The translations under genes and the position numbers were made by a program. Positions 7,903-16,344 of a stretch of 64,000 nucleotides of DNA are shown here, piece by piece (position 1 is the stretch's first letter; each line of letters opens with the position of its first letter). The notes beneath the pieces were generated by a model. The model had not been told where the DNA came from, ran no database searches, and saw only the letters and a list, made by a program, of their open reading frames with translations. Source of the DNA: Comamonadaceae bacterium UBA4962 (GTDB lineage: Bacteria > Pseudomonadota > Gammaproteobacteria > Burkholderiales > Burkholderiaceae_C); contig DHAE01000023.1 of the NCBI GenBank assembly GCA_002397315.1, positions 292,193 to 356,192 of the forward strand, read 5' to 3'.

Positions 7903-10662
7903 ATGAAATCCCTTCCCAAGACGCTCCCTGCAGCTCCCTACTCGCCCGGCGACGCCGCTTTCGACGGTTTCATTACCGTGCGCGGCGCGCGCGAGCACAA
8001 CCTCCAGAACGTGGACCTGCGCATCCCGCGCAACGCGCTCGTCGTGTTCACCGGGGTCTCCGGCTCCGGCAAGTCCTCGCTCGCCTTCGGCACCATCTAC
8101 GCGGAGGCGCAGCGCCGGTATTTCGAATCGGTCGCGCCTTATGCGCGGCGGCTGATCGACCAGGTGGGCGTGCCGCAGGTCGATGCGATCGAGGGCCTGC
8201 CGCCGGCCGTGGCGCTGCAGCAGCAGCGCGGCACGCCGAGCGCGCGCTCGTCGGTGGGCAGCGTGACCACCATCTCCAGCCTGGTGCGCATGCTGTATTC
8301 GCGCGCCGGCCACTATCCCGCACGCCAGCCGATGCTGTACGCGGAAGACTTCTCGCCCAACACGCCGCAGGGCGCCTGCCCGCACTGCCACGGCCTCGGG
8401 CGCGTGTACGAGGTGACGGAAGCCTCCATGGTGCCGGACGATTCGCTCACCCTGCGCGAGCGCGCCGTCGCCGCCTGGCCCACGGCCTGGCAGGGGCAGA
8501 ACCTGCGCGACATCCTCACCACCCTCGGCCACGACATCGACGTGCCCTGGCGCGATCTGCCGCGCAAGACCCGCGACTGGATCCTGTTCACCGACGAGCA
8601 GCCCACCGTGCCGGTGTACGCGGGCTTCAGCCGCGAGGAAGTGAAACGCGCGCGCAAGAGCGGGCAGCCGCCCAGCTACATGGGCACCTTCACGGGCGCC
8701 AAGCGCTATGTGATGCAGACCTTCGCCACCAGCCAGAGCGCGATGATGAAACGCCGCGTGGCGCAGTTCATGGTGGGCCAGGCCTGCCCGGTCTGCCATG
8801 GCAAGCGCCTGAAGCCGGAGGCGCTGTCGGTCACCTTCCGCGGCATGGACATCGGCGAATTCACGCACCTGCCGCTGGCTGCGCTGGCCGACGTGCTGCG
8901 CCCCGTCGCCGAGGGCACGGTGGATTCCGGCGAGCCCGACGGCGGCACGCTGCCCGCCTCCGCCCGCGCGCGCGCCACGGCCCGCCGGGTGGCGGCCGGC
9001 GGCTCGGCCCACGCGGCCGCGCCCGACGTGCGCCGCACGCCCCACCTCTCCGCGGAAAAACGCCTGGCCGCGCAGCGCATCGCGCAGGAGCTTCTGGCAC
9101 GCGTGGGCGCGCTGGTCGGCCTGGGCCTGGGCTACCTCTCGCTCGACCGCGCCACGCCGACGCTCTCCCCGGGCGAGCTGCAGCGCCTGCGGCTCGCCAC
9201 GCAACTGGCGTCGCAGCTCTTCGGCGTGGTCTACGTGCTCGACGAACCCTCGGCCGGCCTGCACCCGGCCGATGGCGAATCGCTGCTGGCGGCGCTCGAT
9301 CGCCTGAAGGCCGCGGGCAACTCCATCGTCGTCGTCGAGCACGACGTGGCCACGATGCGCCGCGCCGACTGGCTGGTGGACGTGGGTCCCGACGCGGGCG
9401 GACGCGGCGGGCGGGTGCTCTACAGCGGCCCACCGCAAGGCCTGCAGGACGTGCCGGAATCCCGCACGCGGCCCTACCTGTTCGAGCCCGGCGCACGCGC
9501 CCGCCGGGAGCGCCGCACCCCGTCGGAGTGGCTGCGGATGGAGGACGTGCACTGCCACAACCTGCACGGCGTGCAGGCCGATGTTCCCCTTGGCTGCCTC
9601 ACGGCGGTGACCGGCGTGTCGGGCTCGGGCAAATCCAGCCTCGTGAGCCATGCGCTGCTGTCGCTGGTCGCGGACCACCTGGGGCAGGATGCGCACGCTG
9701 CGCAGGGCGCTCCCGGCGACGACGATGCCGGGCCGCCGCATGCCGCGCCCCCCATCGGCGCGGACGACGACCCGGGCGCCTCCACCGCGGCGGAGATGGG
9801 GGAGCGCTGCACCGGCCGGCTGGCGGGCGCCGTCGGCACGGTCCGGCGGCTCGTGAACGTGGACCAGAAACCGATCGGCCGCACGCCGCGCTCCAACCTC
9901 GCTACCTACACCGGCCTGTTCGATGCGATCCGCAAGCTGTTCGCCGCCACGCCGGCCGCCCGCAGAAAACGCTACGACGCGGGCAGGTTCTCGTTCAACG
10001 TCGCCAAGGGCCGCTGCCCGACCTGCCAGGGCGAGGGCTTCGTCAGCGTGGAACTGCTCTTCCTGCCCAGCACCTATGCGCCCTGCCCCACCTGCCACGG
10101 CGCGCGCTACAACCCGGATACGCTCGCCATCACCTGGAACGGCCTGAACATCGCCGACGTGCTGGGCATGACCGTGGACGCGGCCTGCGATGCCTTCGCC
10201 GACGAGCCCGCGGTGCTGCGCCCGCTGCAGGTGCTGCGGGACATCGGCCTGGGCTACCTGCGCCTGGGCCAGCCCGCGACCGAGCTGTCGGGCGGCGAGG
10301 CACAGCGCATCAAGCTCGCGGCCGAACTGCAGCGCACGCAGCGCGGCCACACGCTCTACGTGCTGGACGAGCCGACCACCGGCCTGCACCCCGCCGATGC
10401 CGACCGCCTGCTGCAGCACCTGGATGCGCTGGTGCGCGCGGGGCACACCGTCGTGGCCGTGGAACACGACATGCACTTCGTCGCGGCCTGCGACTGGGTG
10501 ATCGACGTCGGGCCCGGTGCCGGCGATGCCGGGGGCCGCATCGTGTGCGCGGGCACGCCGCAGGAGGCCGCCGCCTGCGCCGCCTCCCGCACCGCGCCCT
10601 ATCTCGCGGAAGCCCTGGCCGCGCCGCCGGAAGACCTGCCGAAGCCACCTCCGGACCGATAG
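7903..10662 (+). CDS. UvrA-like ABC ATPase lacking UvrB-binding domain (UvrA2 type)
   Basis: A 919-residue UvrA paralogue with two ABC ATPase halves: Walker A GVSGSGKS at 51-58 and again at 571-578, signature motifs LSPGELQRLRLA (from residue 421) and LSGGEAQRIKLA in the second half, and Walker B regions VLDEPSAGLHP and VLDEPTTGLHP. Zinc-type pairs CPHCHGLG, CPVCHGKR, CPTCQGEG and CPTCHGAR are present. Between the first Walker A and CPHCHGLG there are only about 100 residues, too few for the UvrB-binding insertion of canonical UvrA, and the N-terminal partner of that zinc module is missing. The first signature has Pro for Gly. Low-complexity insertions lie at about 340-385 and 592-640. UvrA2 proteins are linked to DNA-damage or drug tolerance. 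The start MKSLPK is preferred over a longer frame that crosses the operator. Confidence 0.88.
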   Translation: MKSLPKTLPAAPYSPGDAAFDGFITVRGAREHNLQNVDLRIPRNALVVFTGVSGSGKSSLAFGTIYAEAQRRYFESVAPYARRLIDQVGVPQVDAIEGLPPAVALQQQRGTPSARSSVGSVTTISSLVRMLYSRAGHYPARQPMLYAEDFSPNTPQGACPHCHGLGRVYEVTEASMVPDDSLTLRERAVAAWPTAWQGQNLRDILTTLGHDIDVPWRDLPRKTRDWILFTDEQPTVPVYAGFSREEVKRARKSGQPPSYMGTFTGAKRYVMQTFATSQSAMMKRRVAQFMVGQACPVCHGKRLKPEALSVTFRGMDIGEFTHLPLAALADVLRPVAEGTVDSGEPDGGTLPASARARATARRVAAGGSAHAAAPDVRRTPHLSAEKRLAAQRIAQELLARVGALVGLGLGYLSLDRATPTLSPGELQRLRLATQLASQLFGVVYVLDEPSAGLHPADGESLLAALDRLKAAGNSIVVVEHDVATMRRADWLVDVGPDAGGRGGRVLYSGPPQGLQDVPESRTRPYLFEPGARARRERRTPSEWLRMEDVHCHNLHGVQADVPLGCLTAVTGVSGSGKSSLVSHALLSLVADHLGQDAHAAQGAPGDDDAGPPHAAPPIGADDDPGASTAAEMGERCTGRLAGAVGTVRRLVNVDQKPIGRTPRSNLATYTGLFDAIRKLFAATPAARRKRYDAGRFSFNVAKGRCPTCQGEGFVSVELLFLPSTYAPCPTCHGARYNPDTLAITWNGLNIADVLGMTVDAACDAFADEPAVLRPLQVLRDIGLGYLRLGQPATELSGGEAQRIKLAAELQRTQRGHTLYVLDEPTTGLHPADADRLLQHLDALVRAGHTVVAVEHDMHFVAACDWVIDVGPGAGDAGGRIVCAGTPQEAAACAASRTAPYLAEALAAPPEDLPKPPPDR

Positions 10663-10712
10663 CATCCGGCCCCTTATCTCCCTCCGTTACCGACCCGTTC
10701 CAAGGAGACGCC

Positions 10713-12248
10713 ATGGAAACCGAATTCAAGTTCCTGATCCCACCGCACCGCCTGGCCGGCGTGGAAGCCGCCATGCAGCAGGGCCACTTCACTGCGCGCC
10801 GCATGCAGGCGCATTATTTCGACACGCCCGCCGGCGACCTGGCCCGCCACGGCATCGCCTGGCGCGTGCGCAACGAAGGCGGCAACTGGGTGCAGACCGT
10901 GAAGACCCTGGGCGACGGCCCGCTGGCGCGCGAAGAGCACAACGCGGATCTGCCGCGCCCCGCCGTTCCGGCCGACGTGCCCCGGCCCGACGCGTCGCTG
11001 CATGCCGGCTCGGCCGCCGGGCGGCAGTTGGAGAAGGTGCTGGCCGCGGCGAAGGCCGACGTGGTCGAAACCTACGGCACGGAGTTCGAACGCGTGACGC
11101 GCGACCTGCCGCTGGAAGGCGGCGGCGCGGTGGAAATCGCGCTGGACACCGGCCGCGTGGTGGCGCACCGCGGAACGCCCGAGGAAGCCTCCCTGCCCCT
11201 CTGCGAGCTGGAGCTGGAACTCAAGGGCGGTTCCGTGAAAGCCCTCGTGCAGGTGGCGTCCGCCTGGGCCCACAGCCATGGGCTGCGCGTCAGTACCGTC
11301 TCCAAGGCCGAACGCGGCGAGCGCCTGCGCGCCGGCCACTCCGCAGGGCCCGCCACCAAGGCGGTGCCGATGCGCGCGAGAAAGGGCCGCCTGCCGGGTG
11401 GCGAGGCGCTGCAGCGCGCCGTGGTGGGCAACTGCCTGGAGCACATGCTTCCCAACGCCAGCGTGATCGCACAGGGCCATGGCGACGACGAGCACGTGCA
11501 CCAGCTGCGCGTGGGCATCCGCCGGCTGCGCACCGCCCTGCGTGAACTCGATGCCGTGGCGCCCGGCCGCTTCGATCCGGCCTGGCAGGCGCCGCTGCGC
11601 ACCGCGTTCCGCCGCCTGGGAGACCTGCGCGACGGCGAGCACGTGCTGCAAGCGTTCGACGAAAGCCTGCGGGCCTCCGGCGGCCCGGCCATCGCATCCC
11701 ACGATGCGCCTTCCGCATCGCCGCAGGACATCGTGGGCAATGGCGCATTCCAGGCCGCGCTGATCGCACTGATGGGGTTTGCCGCCACGGGCGCGTCCGC
11801 ACCCGCGAAGCCGTTGCCGAAGGGCGCGCACCAGCCGGCGATGGATGCCCATGCGACGCGGCGCACGGTGCGCAAGGCCCTGCGCCGGCTGCACCGCAAG
11901 ATCGTGAAGGAGACCGACGGATTCTCCGACCTGCCGGCCGAACGCCAGCACGGCATGCGCAAGCGCATCAAGCGCCTGCGCTACCTGGCGGATTTCCTCG
12001 CGCCCGCGCTCAAGGGCCGGGGCCGCACATTCCTGCGGCGGCTGGAACCCGCCCAGGACGCGCTGGGGCGCCTCAACGACGAGCAGGTGGCCGATGGGCT
12101 GTACCGGAAGATGGCGCGCCGCGACCCGCAGGCCTGGTTCGCCGTGGGCTGGCTCGCGGCCCGGCGGGAACGCACGCTGGCGGAATGCCAGCAGGCGCTG
12201 GACGGCATCGGGCGTGGGCCCGAAGTGCGCAGGCACGGGTTCCGCTGA
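10713..12248 (+). CDS. CYTH-CHAD domain protein
   Basis: A 511-residue protein joining an N-terminal CYTH domain (triphosphate tunnel metalloenzyme fold) to a C-terminal CHAD domain. The CYTH signature ExExK is present as ETEFK at residues 2-6, followed by alternating acidic and basic strands such as CELELELKGGS. The CHAD half (about 230-510) is helical and rich in His/Arg, with HQLRVGIRRLRTALRE and MRKRIKRLRYLADFL. CHAD domains bind inorganic polyphosphate, and stand-alone CYTH enzymes hydrolyse triphosphate, so a polyphosphate-granule role is plausible. AAGGAG precedes the ATG. It is 50 bases downstream of the UvrA-like gene and in the same direction. Confidence 0.9.
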   Translation: METEFKFLIPPHRLAGVEAAMQQGHFTARRMQAHYFDTPAGDLARHGIAWRVRNEGGNWVQTVKTLGDGPLAREEHNADLPRPAVPADVPRPDASLHAGSAAGRQLEKVLAAAKADVVETYGTEFERVTRDLPLEGGGAVEIALDTGRVVAHRGTPEEASLPLCELELELKGGSVKALVQVASAWAHSHGLRVSTVSKAERGERLRAGHSAGPATKAVPMRARKGRLPGGEALQRAVVGNCLEHMLPNASVIAQGHGDDEHVHQLRVGIRRLRTALRELDAVAPGRFDPAWQAPLRTAFRRLGDLRDGEHVLQAFDESLRASGGPAIASHDAPSASPQDIVGNGAFQAALIALMGFAATGASAPAKPLPKGAHQPAMDAHATRRTVRKALRRLHRKIVKETDGFSDLPAERQHGMRKRIKRLRYLADFLAPALKGRGRTFLRRLEPAQDALGRLNDEQVADGLYRKMARRDPQAWFAVGWLAARRERTLAECQQALDGIGRGPEVRRHGFR

Positions 12249-12373
12249 GCGCCCGCCGGGCCTTCCGGACCGGCGCCCAGGCCTGCCCGGGCAGGGTCAC
12301 GGGGCCCCGGATGCTGGACCTGCCGGCACGAGCCGGCGAAGCGGTTCCCGCGAGGCGTCGCCCCGGGCGATCC

Positions 12374-13363
12374 TCAAGAGGCCACGGGGCCCGCAGCACG
12401 CTCGGTGCTGCCGGCCGTGCGCTGCCCCTCGGGCGCGGCGCTGCGCAGATCGCTGCGCGACGGAGCGGCCGCGGCCCCATCGCCCGCCGGGGAGACGTCC
12501 ACCCGGTCGCGCATCGAGCCGAAGGTGCGCGCATACACCCAGGTGAATTCGGCCCCCATCAGGAAGATCTGCGCCGAGTAGTACACCCACACGAAAATCA
12601 CCGCCAGCGACCCCGCGGCGCCGAAGCCGGAGGCCAGCGCGGTCTTGCCGATGTAGAGCCCGATCAGCATCCGGCCCACGGTGAACAGCACCGCGGTGAT
12701 GGCGGCCCCCAGCCACACGTCGTGCCAGCGCACCCGCACCCGCGGCATGATCTTGTAGATCATCGCGAACACCACCGTGGTGAACGCGAAACCCACCACC
12801 GCGTTGATCGCCTGCGCCAGCAGCTCCCAGCCGCCGAACGCGGGCGCCCACCACTTGCCCAGCGCCGATACCGCCGCGCTCATGACCAGCGACACCATGA
12901 GCAGGAACGCGATGCCGAGGATCATCCCGAACGACAGGAACCGGGAGCGCAGCAGCCCCCAGAGCCCCGTGGACCCCTCGCGCACCGGCGCCCGCCAGAT
13001 GCGGTCGAGCGCGTCCTGGAGCTCGCCGAACACCGTCGTGGCGCCGATCAGCAGCACCACCAGCCCGATCACGGCGGAGGTGATGCCCGTCGTCGGCTTG
13101 GCGGCGGCATTGAGCAGCTCTTCCACGGCCGCTGCGGCATCCGTGCCCATCAGGCCGCTGAGCTGCGCGAACACCTCGCCGCGCGCGGCCTCTTCGCCGA
13201 ACACCAGGCCCGCGATGGAAATGACGATGACCAGCAGCGGCGCGAGCGAGAACACGCTGTAGTACGACAGCGCCGCGCCCATGCTGGGGGCGTAGTCGTC
13301 CACCCACGACGAAGCGGCCTGTTTGGCAAGGGCCCATGAACTCTTGAGATTTTTTTCCGGCAT
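12374..13363 (-). CDS. YihY/BrkB-family inner-membrane protein
   Basis: A 329-residue polytopic membrane protein of the YihY/virulence factor BrkB family (once misnamed ribonuclease BN). The diagnostic N-terminal AALSYYSVFSLAPLLVIVI lies at the first membrane helix, and five further hydrophobic segments follow up to about residue 280. The last 45 residues are Ala/Ser/Pro-rich and cytoplasmic or disordered. Its function is unknown. The 125-base gap to the convergent CYTH-CHAD gene holds only a short GC palindrome (12322-12337) without a T tract. Its promoter region (13364-13589) is shared with the divergent surface-protein gene and is AT-rich. Confidence 0.88.
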   Translation of the reverse strand: MPEKNLKSSWALAKQAASSWVDDYAPSMGAALSYYSVFSLAPLLVIVISIAGLVFGEEAARGEVFAQLSGLMGTDAAAAVEELLNAAAKPTTGITSAVIGLVVLLIGATTVFGELQDALDRIWRAPVREGSTGLWGLLRSRFLSFGMILGIAFLLMVSLVMSAAVSALGKWWAPAFGGWELLAQAINAVVGFAFTTVVFAMIYKIMPRVRVRWHDVWLGAAITAVLFTVGRMLIGLYIGKTALASGFGAAGSLAVIFVWVYYSAQIFLMGAEFTWVYARTFGSMRDRVDVSPAGDGAAAAPSRSDLRSAAPEGQRTAGSTERAAGPVAS

Positions 13364-13472
13364 GGGAGGAAATTAGCCTCGGCCCGCATCCGGCCCTGTA
13401 GGACTAGGGAACGACGCGGATGGCGCCGATTGAAACGATGAGCAGATCGGACGGATTCCGCGCAGGAAATGG

Positions 13473-13503
13473 GAAGAAATTGCAATTTTTTGCAAATTTC
13501 TTC
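13473..13503. promoter_or_regulatory. AT-rich inverted repeat in divergent promoter region
   Basis: Arms GAAGAAATTGCAA and TTGCAAATTTCTTC form a near-perfect dyad with one unpaired T, separated by four T residues, in the region between the BrkB-type gene and the S74 surface protein gene. It stands out from the GC-rich surroundings and could be an operator, or a hairpin in the leader of the surface-protein mRNA. Confidence 0.5.
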
Positions 13504-13589
13504 TACCCTGGTCGCCACCGCAACACACGCTTTTCACCGCGCACCGAGCGCGGCGAACGCCATTGCCCGCACTACCCACGGATCCGCCC

Positions 13590-15335
13590 ATGACATCCCA
13601 TCCCTCCCTCTGGGCCATTGCCGCGCTGGTCGGCTCGCCCGCCCTGGCCGCCGACATCGTGCTCACACCACCCAACGGTGGCGGCGTGCTCCTGAACTCC
13701 GCCCCGAACACACCGGCGCTGCGTGTCGGCCCCGCAGGGGTGCAACTGCCGGGCTTGCCCAACACCTCCGCCACCTTCCAGCAGGTCGTCTGCCGCGACG
13801 CGACCGGCGTGGTGGGCAACTGCGATCCTGCGGCCATCACCGGCCCCCGCGGTGCCACCGGTGCAACCGGTGCGACGGGTGCACCAGGGGCCACGGGTGC
13901 CCAGGGAGAGGCCGGCGCCACGGGCCCGGCCGGCCCGCAAGGCGTGCAAGGAACGACCGGTCCCGCTGGCGTCCAGGGCCCGGTGGGTCTCACCTGGCGG
14001 GGCGCATGGTCGGGCTCGACCACCTACGTCGCGCGCGACGCGGTGCAGTACCTCGGCTCGTCCTACGTGGCCGTCTCTTCCGTGGTGGCGGCGGGCAGCA
14101 CGCCGGGCCAGACGGCCGACTGGTCGCTACTGGCCGCCAAGGGCGCGGACACCTCCGGCACGGTGGTCGGGCTCTCGCCCGGCGCCATCCAGACCAGCGC
14201 CACGCTGCCGCTGGTGAACATCGCGTCGGCGAACGCCATCGGCACCGGCACCGCCGCGCTGGTCAACGTCGCCACCGATGGCGGCAACCAGGCCCTCATG
14301 CGCCTGTCGGACGACGGAGCCTTCACCGTCGGCGGCACGTCCGGCAACGGCACCACGCCCGCCAGCGGGGCGGGCGTGCGGATGATGTGGGTGCCCTCCA
14401 AGTCCGCATTGCGTGCGGGCCGGGTGGACGGCTTCGGCGCGGCCTACTGGAACGATGCGAACATCGGAGATGCCTCCGCCGCGTTCGGGTGGAACACGCG
14501 GGCCCCGGGCGCGTACAGCTTCGCGGCCGGGCAAAGCACCACGGCCCAGGGCGACAACTCCGTCGCGCTGGGCAGCAACGGCACCGCGCAGGCCGAGCGC
14601 AGCCTCGCCTTCAACGGCACGGCATCGGGCGTGGGTGCGGTGGCGATCGGCAGCGGCGCGCAGGCCACCAATGACGACGCGCTGGCCCTGGGGCCGAGCT
14701 CCATCGCCGGAGGCCTCTATGCGACCACCATCGGCCCGTCCATCGCGAACGGCAACTTCGGCGTGGCGATCGGCCTGCAGAACAAGGCGAACGGGAATTT
14801 CTCCGTCGCCATCGGCAAGAATGCCACGGCGCAGCACCAGGGCAGCATCGTGCTGGGCGACGGCTGCGCGGGATTCGCGAGCGACGACGTCCGGTCGACC
14901 GGCAACAACCAGTTCGTCGCCCGGGGCTGCGGCGGGATCTACCTGTACACCACCCAGAACCTGTCCTCCGGCGTCACGGTGGCCGCCGGTGGGGGCTCCT
15001 GGAACAGCCTCAGCGACCGGAACATGAAGGAGAACTTCGCGGACGTAGACGCGGTCGCCGTACTGGAGAGGATCGCGGCCATGCCGATCCAGAGCTGGAA
15101 CTACAAGACCCAGGCCCCGGCCATCCGCCACCTCGGGCCCACCGCGCAGGATTTCCGCGCGGCCTTCGGCCTGGGCGAGAACGACACCACCATCAACACG
15201 GTGGACGCCGACGGCGCGGCCCTCGTCGCGATCCAGGGCCTGCACACGCTGCTCAAGGAACAGCGCGATGCGATCGTGGAGCAGCGCCTGATGATCGAGC
15301 AGTTGCGCGCGGAGATCGAGCGCCTGAAGCGCTGA
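13590..15335 (+). CDS. Collagen-like / YadA-head / S74 chaperone surface protein
   Basis: A 581-residue exported modular protein. The signal peptide covers residues 1-21 (cleavage after ALA). Sixteen uninterrupted Gly-X-Y triplets lie at 85-132. A carbohydrate-binding-like module (WRGAWSGSTTY ... YLGSSYVA) follows at about 137-185. Trimeric-autotransporter head repeats with SVALG, AVAIGSG and FGVAIGLQ motifs span about 320-430. The C-terminal intramolecular chaperone of peptidase family S74 starts at LSDRNMKEN (about 480), contains the RHLGPTAQDF motif and ends in a trimeric coiled coil. S74 domains drive trimerisation and often cut themselves off at Ser-Asp. Phage tail spikes have this plan, but the neighbours are not phage genes. 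A TTG start at 13563 is possible, but the ATG gives the signal peptide. Confidence 0.85.
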   Translation: MTSHPSLWAIAALVGSPALAADIVLTPPNGGGVLLNSAPNTPALRVGPAGVQLPGLPNTSATFQQVVCRDATGVVGNCDPAAITGPRGATGATGATGAPGATGAQGEAGATGPAGPQGVQGTTGPAGVQGPVGLTWRGAWSGSTTYVARDAVQYLGSSYVAVSSVVAAGSTPGQTADWSLLAAKGADTSGTVVGLSPGAIQTSATLPLVNIASANAIGTGTAALVNVATDGGNQALMRLSDDGAFTVGGTSGNGTTPASGAGVRMMWVPSKSALRAGRVDGFGAAYWNDANIGDASAAFGWNTRAPGAYSFAAGQSTTAQGDNSVALGSNGTAQAERSLAFNGTASGVGAVAIGSGAQATNDDALALGPSSIAGGLYATTIGPSIANGNFGVAIGLQNKANGNFSVAIGKNATAQHQGSIVLGDGCAGFASDDVRSTGNNQFVARGCGGIYLYTTQNLSSGVTVAAGGGSWNSLSDRNMKENFADVDAVAVLERIAAMPIQSWNYKTQAPAIRHLGPTAQDFRAAFGLGENDTTINTVDADGAALVAIQGLHTLLKEQRDAIVEQRLMIEQLRAEIERLKR

Positions 15336-15444
15336 GACGAGCCGCGCGGACCGATGGGAGGAAGGCGGGAGGCTGCCATCCGCGTGGCGCAGGCAGAGAA
15401 AACCGAGCTGGCGGGCCGTGCCCCGGCGGTGTGAGAATGCAACG

Positions 15445-16320
15445 ATGAGCACATCGACCTCCTCCTTCCTCTCCGATGCGGACGGCACCCCCGTCACGAC
15501 GTACGCCTGGGATGGCGTGTCCGGCACGCCCACGGGCGTGGTGCAGATCGCCCACGGGCTGGCCGAACACGGCGAGCGCTACGACCGGTTCGCGAAGGCG
15601 CTGAACGCCGCCGGGTTCCTGGTCCATGCCGTCGACCACCGCGGGCACGGCCGCACTGCGGCCGGGCGCATGGGCGATTTCGGCGCGGCCGGCTTCAACG
15701 GCCTGATCGCCGACGTGGCCCAGTTCGGGGCCGCGCTGCGGGCCCGGCATGCGGGCCTGCCGCTGTTTCTCTTCGCGCACTCGATGGGCTCCTTCGCGGC
15801 CCAGGCCGCCCTGCTCGACCACTCGGCCACGTGGTCCGGCGTGGTGCTGTCGGGATCGACCGCGCTGGATCTGTTCGCTGCCGGCATGGCCCAGGCCCCG
15901 GCAGGCGCTCCTTCCGGGCTCGCTGCGCTCAATGCGGGCTTCGAGCACCGCACGGGCTATGAATGGCTGTCGCGCGACGCCGCCGAGGTCGATGCCTACA
16001 TCGCCGATCCGTGGTGCGGATGGGACGTGCCCGCCGACGTGTTCCCCGCCCTCCTCTCGCCCGCGCCCCGCGTGGCCGACCCTGCGCAATTGGCGCGCAT
16101 CCGCAGTGACCTGCCCGTGCTGATCGCCTCCGGCGACGCCGACCCGCTCGCCGCCGGTGGCGAGCGGCTGCGGCTGCTGGGGCAGCGCTACCGCGACGCG
16201 GGCCTGACGGATGTGACCGTCAAGCTGTATCCCGCCGGCCGGCACGAGCTCGTGAACGAAACCAACCGGGACGAAGTGACGGCCGACATCGTGGCGTGGA
16301 TGCGGGCGCGCGCGTCGTAG
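15445..16320 (+). CDS. Alpha/beta hydrolase (monoacylglycerol lipase/lysophospholipase-like)
   Basis: A 291-residue serine hydrolase of the lysophospholipase L2/monoglyceride lipase group. The family motif HGLAEHGERYDRF is near residue 35, DHRGHGRT follows, and the nucleophile elbow reads AHSMGS instead of the usual GHSMGG. The acid is probably in SGDADPLA and the histidine in PAGRHELVNE. No signal peptide is present, so it is cytoplasmic or membrane-associated. It lies 109 bases after the surface-protein gene. An earlier in-frame start (15418) has no ribosome-binding site. Confidence 0.87.
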   Translation: MSTSTSSFLSDADGTPVTTYAWDGVSGTPTGVVQIAHGLAEHGERYDRFAKALNAAGFLVHAVDHRGHGRTAAGRMGDFGAAGFNGLIADVAQFGAALRARHAGLPLFLFAHSMGSFAAQAALLDHSATWSGVVLSGSTALDLFAAGMAQAPAGAPSGLAALNAGFEHRTGYEWLSRDAAEVDAYIADPWCGWDVPADVFPALLSPAPRVADPAQLARIRSDLPVLIASGDADPLAAGGERLRLLGQRYRDAGLTDVTVKLYPAGRHELVNETNRDEVTADIVAWMRARAS

Positions 16321-16344
16321 ACGGGTGCGTTTCTGAAGGCTGAC

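Noticed and set aside
6978..10712. 5' part of a 1756-codon plus-strand frame reaching the CYTH-CHAD gene
   Set aside because: Only the portion from 10713 has a domain match and ribosome-binding site; the upstream part overlaps the esterase, RHH and UvrA-like genes in the wrong frame.
13842..13985. CRISPR-like short repeats
   Set aside because: The periodic GGTGCNACN units encode collagen Gly-X-Y triplets and lack spacers.
13590..15335. Prophage tail-fibre module
   Set aside because: The S74 domain suggested a phage, but the protein has a signal peptide and the flanking genes (BrkB-type, hydrolase) are bacterial; no other phage genes are seen.
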